A program made the translations under genes and the position numbers. Positions 33,629 through 43,558 of a stretch of 64,000 nucleotides of DNA are shown in pieces. Under the pieces are notes generated by a model, which saw nothing but the letters and a program-made list of their open reading frames with translations, did no database searches and had not been told where the DNA came from. Position 1 is the stretch's first letter; every line of letters starts with the position of its first letter. This DNA comes from Armillaria gallica (taxonomy: Eukaryota; Basidiomycota; Agaricomycetes; Agaricales; Physalacriaceae). The DNA lies in assembly GCA_037576215.1 (NCBI GenBank), contig JBANDB010000014.1, positions 930,001 to 994,000 on the forward strand. The letters are read 5' to 3'.

Positions 33629-33720
33629 TGAGCTGGATACAATATGGTCGGTGGTACACGTGTTGATTACATTAACCTAGTAAATCAGTTGCAGACGTCA
33701 CGAAAAGATCCGGAAAGTAC

Positions 33721-35295
33721 TCAACTCACAGATTGCGTACACTCCGTCTTCAAAACTGACGACAACAGAGGGGCACGCTTGCGAGAAAGAGTGGCAGCTA
33801 GAATGGCAGAATTTCGACCATCCTTCCTATATAGAGGCGGTGTCAACCCATTTAGAGTGAACGCTGAAGACTGAAGGGGTTGGTGAGCATCAGAGTAAAA
33901 TAAATCACTAGATATCCCAAGAGGAGAAGGGGTAGGTGAATCGGTATGGACGAAAGGCGTGGCAGATGAAGGTCTGGCATCTGGAGTTAGAAGAACATAC
34001 GAATCTGCTGATTGCGGCGTCGAAGGAGGATCGCAGGCATACGGAAGGTCGATCTGTGCTTTGTCAATGAAAGACCTGAATGGTCCAGTCCTGTAACGCA
34101 CCTTCAAAATAGTGGAGGTGGCCAAATTTGAGAGCCTGTGCATCCGCAAGGGGCGCTTCCTCAGTGAACCTTTGCCAGTCGGAGTGCTCAATGAAGCGCC
34201 TCTCTGCAGTTCCTCTTCTAACACTCGAACTTTGTCTTGAAGTTCAGCATTTTCACTTGACAATAAGCTAGCACGATAGGAAATCTCGTTTCGCAAGTCC
34301 CTCTCCACTTCTAGTGCTTGTGTCGACAAGTCGACACATTGGATCATTTGACGCTGAAGGGACGAGATACGTTCAGCGAGATTGGCACGTTTCTCCTGAG
34401 AGGCAGCAAGTTGAAGTTTGACAACATGAAGCTCGTCGGTCGCAGAATTGAGCTGGGCACGGAGGGAACATCGGTGGGCTTCAGAGGACGCGGAATCAAT
34501 GGCATAGCTTTGACTGAATTCCGTCGGTGGTCGAGGTTCGAAAGAAGACGTCATTGTTTGGAATGCCAGATCTCTGCTGACGAGCAATTTATTATGCTCG
34601 AAGAGCTTGAAGTTGACTTGCGATAATCGCGCAGCTTCGCTCTCAGCGCGCTGTCGCTCTCCACGTTCCTTATCGAGGAGACTTGACAGAGATTCACACT
34701 GGCCCTGGTATTCTCGGACTGAACGCGAGAGCACAGTGTTTTGAGTTCTGACTCTCTTCAGGACCTCCAGAATATCCATGCGAAGTTTCCTCTCCCATGA
34801 TATCGCCGACTGGTCGCTGGATTGACGGTCGGGAGTAGTTGGTCGCTCGGCGGGCAGGTGATAGATAATTTGACGTTCTTCCCGTTCCATGACAAGGGCA
34901 TCCCGAGTGGCTTCCAACTCCACAGATATGTGCTTGTTTCTGGATTCAAGAAGCGCGACTTTTTCTTCAAAGTCAAGGAGAAGGCTGCGAGTACCGGCAT
35001 TCATATCTCCAGCGAAGGTCTTCCTGCGGACATGAAGGGAAGTTTGTGTAGATGTGACACGGGTAGGGTCGTGGAAGTCTTGGGTATAGTCATGGACAAT
35101 ATTCGAGTGTGGCGAAGATTGCGCAAGGTGGCCGCAGCATCGACATGTCGGTCGTTGGTGGGCTGCGGGTGCAACACGATCAGGGTTTGTCACTGTGAGC
35201 ATGAATGGCGAGTATGCACATACAGAATTGTCAAAGAGCGTGAGATTTCTTGAAGGGTGTTCAGGAAGGTCGGAAGTGATTCTGTGCGCCGGCAT
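33721..35295 (-). CDS. coiled-coil protein of unknown function
   Basis: A single-exon frame of 524 residues opens at ATG 35295. A Cys/His cluster near residue 50 (PTCRCCGH) is followed from about residue 105 by long heptad-like segments (LLLDFEEKVALLESRNKHIS, VLEEELQRG) separated by short breaks, so most of the central 300 residues should form coiled coils. The tail is Ser/Pro-rich with several SP and TP sites. This suggests a scaffold or cytoskeletal/septum-associated protein. The family is not recognised. The lack of introns over 1.5 kb is unusual in this window. It is divergent from the FHIP-like gene. Confidence 0.65.
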   Translation of the reverse strand: MPAHRITSDLPEHPSRNLTLFDNSVCAYSPFMLTVTNPDRVAPAAHQRPTCRCCGHLAQSSPHSNIVHDYTQDFHDPTRVTSTQTSLHVRRKTFAGDMNAGTRSLLLDFEEKVALLESRNKHISVELEATRDALVMEREERQIIYHLPAERPTTPDRQSSDQSAISWERKLRMDILEVLKRVRTQNTVLSRSVREYQGQCESLSSLLDKERGERQRAESEAARLSQVNFKLFEHNKLLVSRDLAFQTMTSSFEPRPPTEFSQSYAIDSASSEAHRCSLRAQLNSATDELHVVKLQLAASQEKRANLAERISSLQRQMIQCVDLSTQALEVERDLRNEISYRASLLSSENAELQDKVRVLEEELQRGASLSTPTGKGSLRKRPLRMHRLSNLATSTILKVRYRTGPFRSFIDKAQIDLPYACDPPSTPQSADSYVLLTPDARPSSATPFVHTDSPTPSPLGISSDLFYSDAHQPLQSSAFTLNGLTPPLYRKDGRNSAILAATLSRKRAPLLSSVLKTECTQSVS

Positions 35296-35810
35296 TGCAA
35301 TATATATAAACGAAGGTGTTTCGGAAGCGACCGAGGTGTTAAAATGAGAGGATGAATGCTGAAAGACAGAGGGATGAGCAAGACAGATGGATCAGTTCGC
35401 CCGACTGTTAGAAAGGGAAAAATGAAAAGATAAAGGAAAACGCCGACTGCGGTGAATTGCATTGTCCGTATAGTCACGGACTGATGCAGGACTGAGAGTT
35501 TCAACCAGTAACTTCTTTCTTTGACATCCGTTGGACAAGATATAGGAATGACCGACGTGCCGCAGTTTTTAATGGTAAAAAATCAAGCAAAAGCTCACCT
35601 GGCACAGTTCGGCGAGTTCAAAATATATACATATCCATGGCAATTCGAGATGGCAAGCGTTACCAGGTAAAACGTCAAGGGCGATCATCCGTTGCCATCA
35701 GTGGCTGTGAATGCATCACGTGCCTGGTCACGTCAATCATCCAAACGGTCACACGTACTGTGACACGGACGGTACGGGCAATATCCGTCCTCGGAGCAGG
35801 AGGAGCTGGG
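35296..35810. promoter_or_regulatory. shared upstream region, coiled-coil gene and FHIP-like gene
   Basis: These 515 bp lie between divergent starts. An AATATATACATATCC stretch near 35623-35637 is TATA-like and lies about 175 bp before the FHIP-like start. No other site was recognised. Confidence 0.35.
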
Positions 35811-38800
35811 ATGGACTACTTCTCCAAATTCCTTCGTACTGGCACACAGTCGGCACCAAAACCACCTACAGACCATGCGCAGGAGTTCCACAAATCCTGG
35901 AATTTCATCAAGGTCCGTTCGTCTTGACTTCCTTTTGGAGGCCTTCTCATCTTTGCCAGAATACCTTGTTGTATCCTGACGAACGGCAATTGAGCCGAGG
36001 AATAAAATCCACGGATGTTCCAGCTCACCTTCAATCACTTGTTGATACTCTTGTTCTTGAATCGACGCGAACCGAAGAAGGGTGTGTGTCATACGTTATA
36101 CCAAATGATTGTAATTCAACCATACATTCAGTACGACGGGGGCATGTCTGGAGTACCTTCTCAAGAATGGTGAATATTTATTGGAGACCCAACGATTAAC
36201 TATCTTACCGTTTCTAGATGTACTCGGTACCCTCGTTCGATTGAGCGAAACAGATCGACCGTCTGGCATTCAAGCTGAAGTTCTCCGGGCCGTCCAGAAC
36301 ATGGTCGTACTATTGGATGAGCAATTCCTTGTGCACTCTGCGGTGCACAGAGCTGTTCTAAGGCTGTTGCGCAATTGCGTTGGAGATGATATCCAGGAGC
36401 AGCTGGACGGCCGCAACAAGGTCATGGGCGCTGCGGGTAATGCTGTGAGGAGTCAACCATCCGAATATGAAGAAGACTGTACGTCATCCGACTTTCAACG
36501 CTTCTATTACCCTTTAACCTTTCTGCGAATAGTGGTCAATCTTCTTTGTATTCTTTGCAGTCGTATTCGAAACTACCGCGAGCTATTGATGATATTCTTC
36601 CACGATAAACATTGGTATCGGTCTGAGCCATTGTTTTCTGTTGAAGAGGAAAACGAAGATGAGGATGAAGAGGATGAGGACCTCAGAAACTCACCACCAA
36701 GATCTCCATCGCCATCACCCTCCCAAGCAACCGTGACATCAGCACCGGCTTCATTATTGGCGAAGAAACCAGAATACGAGTTTCTCCTGTTCAACTATCT
36801 ACTGCGTTTCGTTCATCGAGAAGGTCAAATAGGTGACTTTGCACGCGCAGGTTTACTATTTCTCATGGATGTTGCTATGTCCCCGGGAGAGCCCGTGCAT
36901 CGTCTAACTGGTGACGATTCCTCGTCTTCCATGTCAGCATCATCTCCAGCGGACCCAATCACGGATGCCGCTCTGGCGTTGGCGGAGTACATTCTCGACG
37001 GTGATTTTTCAGAGGTCCTTGGGGCTGGTCTCGGAGCAGTCTATTCCCTCCTTCCAACGAAACTTGAATACCCTCCTCCTAAAAGTACCCTGGAGAATGT
37101 CATGGTCATTGGTAGTACAGGTCTCGAGGACGAGGATGAGAAGGAAATGATGGAAGTTGCCAGAGCCAAATCTCTCGCCATGGGAGTAGAAGACGCCACG
37201 AATCCAGACTTCCGCTCTCGTTTGGACCATTTCTTGAAACTCCTGGAATTTTTGCAGGATGTTCTTCGGCGAAATGTTGTTCATGACTCCATGGATGCTT
37301 CGTCTCTTGTTGGTACAGCCATCGTCAACTCCATCCTTGATGCTGTCCGCAGAATATTCCTCGAAAATGTTTTGTATCCGTCAGTGTTAGAATGCTCGGA
37401 TACTGACGGTAGTGCAGTTGCGGTCATGTCTTATATCGAGGTCATGATTCGAACTCTCCAAGACGGTCAGCTTGCCGATGTTCTCGTCGACTTTCTCATT
37501 AGTGAGGACAACGACGAGGTGCGGCTGAAGCCGCGACCGAATTCAGTGTTGAACCTGACCGCCAGCCCTGCTCCGCCGCAAGCCAGCTCGAATACGACCA
37601 AGCAGCAGAAGCTGAGGCGGCGCAAGAGTAGTGCTATGGTTCTATTGGAGATGGAAGCACCTGATGCACAAAAGCAGTCAGAATATTTCACCTCGATGGG
37701 TCGGTTTACTCTTAAGGACCTCCTGCTGACGAACCTTCGGTCAAAGTCACAGCCAACAGCCACATCCGCTCTCCAACTATTCCAGTCATTACTGCTGCAA
37801 CGTCCTCAGCTGTGTATAGACAAGATCATGATTGTCATCTTCGATCCCAAAGCAACTAGTTTTCCCCATCCTGCTTTGATAGCAAGCGCGGTTGATTCAA
37901 CACCGTCGGCAGAGAATGAAGATGACGACGAGACTTTCATCTATCCTGGTTCAGAGGAGCCTAGCGTTCCTTTGGAAACGTCCAGTCCTCTATTCTACCA
38001 GCCAGAAACAACATATTCCACCCACGAACGGGAAATGGGCCTTTACCTTACGCTAGTATCCCGAGTTGATCCCTCGCATAATGCTGACCCTTTCAGTACG
38101 GGTTACGACCACTATCTTGGTGACGCCCTGATCTCGATACAAAGCCAGCCCGCATTCCGCGCTGGCGAGTTACCTGATCCTGAAACAGGACCGAGCAGCA
38201 AGCATCGACTCAATGTCCACGACCCCATCCTTGACCTTATCCTTGAGTCTCTTAGGAGATTCTTCTCAAATACGCCTGAATTTAACATTGCGTTGACGGG
38301 TGTTCTAGCGACGCTCGCAATGCATCCGGACAGATCGCTGGCTGGCTGGTTGACGTTTGCCGTCAATGATTCGCTTCCCGCAGAAGGAAAGGACTGGTTA
38401 GGGACATACGATGATGGCGACGACCGCTCAGTAGACTTTCAGATCGAGGAGCGACTCGAGACAGAAGCCCAGGGTTTGCCGGCTTCAAGCATGGATGAGA
38501 ACTCGAGACCTATCGTGCACACGATCTTCCATGGGCTCGTATCCCAGTTAGAGAAGTACCGTCAGATTGTTGATGACTTTGACAAATTTCTGCTCGAGCG
38601 TCGGCAAGGACTACTGTTCTCTGAGAATCTCAATGATGCCCTGTCTTTGGCTATTGAGATATCTAGTGATCAAGGGCGACCTGTACAGCCGGTTGATCCT
38701 ATCCCGCAACCGCCACCCCCGAAACCCAAGTCCAAGCCTTCAGCTTCCTCTTCCGCGTCTGCCCTCGTATCTTTCTTAACACCCAAAAAGAGCAAAGCCA

Positions 38801-39195
38801 AAGCGAGCGTTGTATCGTCCGAACCGTCCACATCTCCCAAGGCTTCTGAAAACAAGAATCTCTTGACGAGCCCTTTTGGAGCTCATTACCAGAAGACGGG
38901 TTCTATCACCGTGGAACCTCTTATAGCGCCTGCACCCTCCTCGGGTCCATGGACGCCCGCGAAGAGGACTTGGAATGCCGAGGAGGATGATGTCTTTAGC
39001 TCAGGTTTCGCGGATAAACAGGAGCCCAATCCCTTTGTCGAGGATGACAAAGCGGAGGTGAAGGAGAGTATACCCACAGTGACACTATCTCGATTGCTGG
39101 ACAATGTCGTGATTTTAGAGGAGAGTATGAAGGAGCTGGTTGCTATCATCCATGCTCGACGAAGCTTGGGTGTTGATTCTGTTCGATATTTATAA
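35811..39195 (+). CDS. FHIP/RAI16-like protein (FTS-Hook-interacting protein family)
   Basis: By family knowledge, FHIP proteins join FTS and Hook to form a complex that links early endosomes to dynein for long-distance transport along microtubules; in Aspergillus the complex moves endosomes in hyphae. Start MDYFSKFLRTGTQSAPKPPT at ATG 35811. Four small introns give HLQSLVDTLVLESTRTEEG|TTGACLEYLLKN|DVLGTLVRLSETDRP, the RAI16 N-terminal signature, then VQNMVVLLDEQFLVHSAVHR and YEED|LVNLLCILCSRIRNYREL. An acidic insert follows (about 36645-36690), then YEFLLFNYLLRFVHREGQIG. The C-terminal third is low in complexity with Pro/Ser/Lys runs and an acidic end. Total about 1,070 residues, in line with fungal members. 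The stop is at 39195. No defect seen. Confidence 0.88.
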
Positions 39196-39832
39196 TATTT
39201 TCTGCTCTGACGGTTTGTAATATCTGTATCAGCTATCTATGGGATTCGCGCATGCGGCATACTCAAGTGTATCATAAATTGTAGATATTTTATGTATTGT
39301 CAAATCTAGAAAGAGAGCAGTCTGGATCACTGTTCTCGAACGGTGCGACACTACTCGGTGCGTTTTTATGTGTTAATCTGACAGTGCTCTAGACCTGCAG
39401 GCCATCGTATGGACTACATTCCTGACCTACCGCGCTCACGTGAGTAAAACGGTGAATGACTGTGTCCCGCCTTTGTCGTGGGTAATTCGAAATAAGGAAG
39501 AAGAGCGGGAGCAATAGAATTTTGGCCGATCCGAATTGGATACTTGAACTACGGAAATCGCCCCGCAAATCGAACGGTAAACTAAGTAGGTAAATGTCCC
39601 GAAGAAATAGCCTTTGATTGCCGGCTAGGCATTTAAGAATTTAGACACGAATAATCAAAACCGAAACCGAAAGTAAAAAGGTATCATCGACGCAAGAAAA
39701 TGCCCAAATCCCCTGGTATAGTAGTAAATAGAATGTAAATAGTCCAGATAAGTTTATCCCGAGGCCTAAGGACGTGGGTCAGCGCCGATAATATTACGAT
39801 GAGCCAACAGCCTGACTTGCCGGAAAGATCAT
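39196..39832. other. convergent intergenic region
   Basis: Nothing beyond the presumed 3' untranslated sequences of the two convergent genes. AT-rich, with no hairpin or RNA gene seen. Confidence 0.5.
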
Positions 39833-40409
39833 CTACGAAGTGAAACGCCTGCCCGCAGTGGGCCTGCGGAAAGCTGCTTCCCATTCCCTGAGGGCCTGGA
39901 CAAAGCCCGAGTTGGGGGCAATGCATGCCCGCTCTCGCTTTACATAGGCAAAAGCACTGTCGTAGGACATACCCCGATTGCGGATAAGATAGGCGATGAC
40001 AATCGAAGCGCTCCTGGACACACCCTGCAAAATGATCAGATCGGATCAGACCCAGCACAACACGTCATACCTGCTGACAATGCACCAGAACGCTCTTCCC
40101 CGAGCGAAGACTCTGGTCAATATAGTTGCATGCCGCTTCTAAATAGCTCTTGATATCCGCCGACGAGGTGTCGAGGATGGGGATCCGGTGGCAGTTGAAA
40201 CCGTCTTTTTCAGAGAGGGGGAGCCATGGCGCATCCATCACCTGGACGAGGTGGGTGATATTCTTTTCGACGAGGGCATCTTTTTCGTGGACGGCGGCCA
40301 AGGAGCCCAGGTACAGGGCACCGGTCGACTGGGAGGCAGGCAGGATTTGGTGCATGGGAGTGCACATTGCCTGTTGAACAGCCAAAGAGAGAGAGTCGAA
40401 TCGGATCAT
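39833..40409 (-). CDS. dual-specificity protein phosphatase
   Basis: This is a small Cys-based phosphatase for phospho-Tyr/Ser/Thr. Two exons: ATG 40409 (MIRFDSLSLAVQQAMC), then LYLGSLAAVHEKDALVEKNI, ILDTSSADIKSYLEAACNYI, SLRSGKSVLVHCQQ, and after the intron GVSRSASIVIAYLIRNRGMS. The signature HCQQGVSRSA gives the nucleophile Cys and the phosphate-binding Arg (H-C-X5-R), and the general-acid Asp is plausibly in ILDTSSADI. The C-terminal exon ends at 39833. Length is about 175 residues, a lone catalytic domain. An in-frame ATG at 40484 would add 25 Thr/Pro-rich residues, but it lies only 18 bp from a TATA box, so 40409 is preferred. Confidence 0.85.
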
Positions 40410-40501
40410 GGTAAGAGTAGTAAGAGTAGGAGTAGTAGTAGGTGGGTATTGCTGCCGGATACTGAAACCGATGCTGAATACCACCAGCCAATGGATCCTG
40501 C

Positions 40502-40507
40502 TTTATA
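40502..40507 (-). promoter_or_regulatory. TATA box of the phosphatase gene
   Basis: TATAAA on the minus strand, in the context GGATATAAAGCAGG. It is 93 bp upstream of the ATG at 40409. A start of transcription about 30 bp downstream would exclude the ATG at 40484 from the mRNA. Confidence 0.5.
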
Positions 40508-41427
40508 TCCTCTCTCCATTGAATATAACCCGTTCCAACTTGTAATCAAGTTCCAGGTTGGTTCTCAGCCTCCAAATCACCGTAATACAAGATGCCTACT
40601 GCCTGTGGAATGCGGCACATGGATGTAGGGGGAGAACATTTTGTTGGCTCTGACTCCTCGATTGACGTACCGAACTGGCCTGGTGGGGCTGCCTATCACC
40701 CCGCAAGGGACCCGATGTCTAGACTCGTGCCTAGCGGATCACTTTTCCCTTAATTTTCTTCAATGAACGCGTACAGCAGGCCAGCGACGTGTCCTGTTCG
40801 GAAGGGCGGTACAGTACTCTGGCTGTACAGGTTATCTATCAAAGGCACCACTCGCTGACTGTTCCTGCGGTGTTGGGACTTTGTTGGAACCTGAATGCCC
40901 GCCCCGACTCGGATCCGGAGTTGTAAATACGATCCTCGTATTACTCTGACCGTAGTGTCCGTCAGGTACCCCCTCGACGCGGTAGTACTCGTTCCTTGAT
41001 CATGATGATATATTTCACTGTTCTCATTCCCCCCTCAATTTTTTTCAACATGTTCTTCGCTTTCAAGTTCGCTCACACGGAATGCACTGCATGGTCAGTG
41101 TTCCCGTCTTTGTTCTCCAACGGTCCCCCCGCTTTCTCGGTAGCTGCTATCGGAAGTTGATAGGAAGGTGACGCAGTACGGCGGCCTCGACGAAGGTCCT
41201 CGCCTTGTTCTTCAAGTAGCTTTGGCCTTGTCATTTTTCACTCACGAATGAAAACAGACTTCGAGAAGCAAGCGAGAACCCGACGAAGCAACTCTCCTTG
41301 TTCTCGTATATGATGAGATTGACCGATAGGCATGATGCTGTTCAGGCCCTTCAATCAGACTCTAGTTAGCCTCCGGTGAAAAAGAGTCGGTGATAGGATT
41401 AATGAACAATCAAGATAATAATAACAT
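40508..41427. other. intergenic, nothing recognised
   Basis: About 0.9 kb between two minus-strand genes. Pyrimidine-rich runs lie near 41025-41045. No gene, tRNA or repeat is supported. Confidence 0.5.
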
Positions 41428-42545
41428 TTACTTAGATTTCGTTTTCTTCCCTTTGCTCTTTTTAACTTCTCCCCCTGAACTCCCATTGGCGGCCTTGTCC
41501 CCAAACAGCTGCTGTTGCAGTTTTTCAAACTCTGCATCGTCAATATCTGGTGGCGGTGGCGGAGCAGCGCGTTTAGATCTCTTCTTCGGCGCGTCGTCGC
41601 TATCGTCATCGCCAGCCTTTCCACGTTTCTTCCCCTTGCCCTTAAATTTGTGTTCTGGCTCTGCATATTTCGCGGCCAAGCCGTCGAAGAACCCGTCCAT
41701 GCTTTTTTGACGCTTCTTGAGAATCAGTGCCTGAAGCGCGGAGGTATCTTCTTCTTCCTCGTCTTTCTCCTTCGCTTTGCCCTTGCCCTTTCCACCCTTG
41801 CCTTTTCGTTCGCCCACCTTGCCGCTTCCGTAAAATTCGTCCCAGACTCCCAGTTCTTTTGCCAATTTCTCTGCCTCTTTTGCCTCTTTTTCACCTTGCT
41901 TCTTCCTGACGAGTTTGGCCTTTTCGTCTTTGATGCTGGACTCCCAAGTGCGCATGGAGGGCAACTCCTTCTTACTGATGAGGTCAGAGATGATGACGAT
42001 GAAGCGAGATTCATCCTCGTGTGTGGAATGAGGAATAAAGGTCATTATTTCCCCAAGAGACCCCTTGGTATCGAGATAAGCCGACTTGAGGTCTGCTACC
42101 TCTTCGGCAGAGCCTAAACGATCGAATAAGGAACTAGCGGACAATCAACGGCTAAAAACGCGCCTTGATATTCTTTCTTCATGTCGTCGAGCTTTCCTCG
42201 GGTAACGCGATCGAAAAGGTCCTCAAAGTAGGCCTCCCAGCCGTCCTCGCCTGGACTCAACTCAGGACCTTCACCCGTCTTGCCTGTCTTGTCATACCGC
42301 TCCTTACGTTTCTCATCGCTAAGGACGGCATAGGCAAAGCCCACCTGCTGGAACTTGGTGGAAGCCTCTGCTCGGGCAGATTCGGTGGCAGTCGCGTGCT
42401 TGTCGGGGTGGTAAATGAGAGCGAGTCGACGATAGGATTTCTTTATAGCGTCGATAGTGGCATCTTCTGGAAGATTGAGAACAGCGTACAGGTCGACGTC
42501 TTCTTGTCCAGGGAAGAATTGGGAAATGGGATCTTGGTCGTCCAT
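41428..42545 (-). CDS. DNAJC9-like J-domain co-chaperone
   Basis: The J domain is at the N-terminus: MDDQDPISQFFPGQEDVDLY, then AIKKSYRRLALIYHPDKHAT with the essential HPD motif, and FAYAVLSDEKRKERYDKTG. J proteins stimulate Hsp70 ATPase. After it comes the DNAJC9 layout: EAYFEDLFDRVTRGKLDDMK, KKEYQGSAEEVADLKSAYLD and MTFIPHSTHEDESRF, then a long Lys/Glu/Gly-rich basic tail (KGKGGKGKGKAKEKDE, KGKKTKSK) for nuclear work. Human DNAJC9 acts as a histone H3-H4 co-chaperone; the same role is inferred here. One intron, 42163-42114, has a GC-AG boundary (CAAG|GCGCGT ... TTTAG|GCTCT), since no GT donor keeps the frame. The ATG at 42545 starts right before the J domain. Confidence 0.85.
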
Positions 42546-42653
42546 AGCGCTGTTGTCGTGGTCGTTGATGTCAAGGGAAGGCAGTAGACACGTGACGTCA
42601 CAGACGCGTATCATCACAAATTCCATAATGAGATTGCCCCTATTCTAGACTAA

Positions 42654-43293
42654 TTATTGCAGGATATATGGGAACGTCTGGGTTGCCCATCTACCGTATT
42701 CATTCAGGCCACTGACCCACATGAGATACCATGTATATGAAAATATTACTCCGTACGAGCAGCCGGCAACCACCTGTGGCAACGTGTGATGGCCCAGCCA
42801 TATCCTTGACATGACAATCATGGCAGCCCAAGGAAGGACGATGATAGGAGGAAGTATACGCGTTATCCACGAAGAAGGAAGACTCGGATGGACGGGCAGA
42901 TAGGCACAAGCCAGACTTGTGTACTCTGCAAAGAAAGTAATAGTCGCGGAATGGGTGCTTGGCATTCTGATCACTTCGTCAGAGCACGACACATGGGACA
43001 ACAGTGGTGGAGCTCACCCGTAGGTAACCTTTTTCTTCGCACCTGTCGTCGGTGGCGGCCGGGGCTGTCGGATAGCTCTTTTGATGAGCTTGACAGACAG
43101 AGAGCAGGAGACGGCCCCACTAGCAAAATAGATGACACCAGGGGATCGTGTATAGAGAATGAAGCAAGCATTAAGGGTGGTGACGATCTCATTTGTCTAC
43201 AAAGCGTTAATGGACAGTATAACAGAGAGAAAAGGCTCCTACATTATCAAGAAATTTGAGCCATCGTGGCAGAACACGTGCATCTTCAGCCAT
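42654..43293 (-). CDS. PAP2-superfamily membrane phosphatase
   Basis: This is a small integral-membrane lipid phosphatase. The three PAP2 motifs are present: K-L-I-K-R-A-I-R-Q-P-R-P (K-x6-RP), M-P-S-T-H-S (PSGH-type), and S-R-I-W-L-G-H-H-T (SR-x5-H), which together bind the phosphate and supply the catalytic His. Membrane segments are seen around PGVIYFASGAVSCSLSVKLI, ATITFFAEYTSLACAYL and ILPPIIVLPWAAMIVM. Three exons: MAEDARVLPRWLKFLDN|TNEIVTTLNACF, then ...KKKVTYG|...MPSTHS. The short length (about 195 residues) fits dolichyl-diphosphate or related small PAP2 enzymes that recycle lipid carriers in the endoplasmic reticulum. Substrate not certain. It is tandem with the DnaJ gene, 108 bp apart. 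Confidence 0.8.
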
Positions 43294-43558
43294 TCTGAGG
43301 GATACCTGACTTTGCTTAGCGCATTGAACGTAGTAGTACAGTACTATAGTAGTACTAGGACACGTCTGGCTGGCGGAGAAAATCGTATACGGTAATAGTC
43401 CCCGTTTGGTCATCTTTACTGGTCACGTGTTTGAGTTCAACGGAGCGCGTTGTCGCAGCGACTTTGACTTTCCTTACTACCGCCGTTACATGCCACCCAT
43501 CCGTATCTCCATTTCGCTTCTGTGACCCTTCTGTCGCCGCCCCGTATCTGCTCGAACA
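43294..43558. promoter_or_regulatory. divergent promoter region, PAP2 gene and disordered-protein gene
   Basis: 265 bp between divergent starts. Contains AGTAGTACAGTACTATAGTAGTACTAGG (43328-43356) with overlapping GTAC palindromes, and GGTCACGTGTTTG (E-box-like CACGTG at 43424-43429), a possible bHLH site. The role is inferred. Confidence 0.35.

Noticed and set aside
41428..42144. Plus-strand frame of 200 codons opposite the DnaJ tail
   Set aside because: It is the complement of a Lys/Glu-rich low-complexity tail, which creates Phe/Leu-rich open shadow frames.
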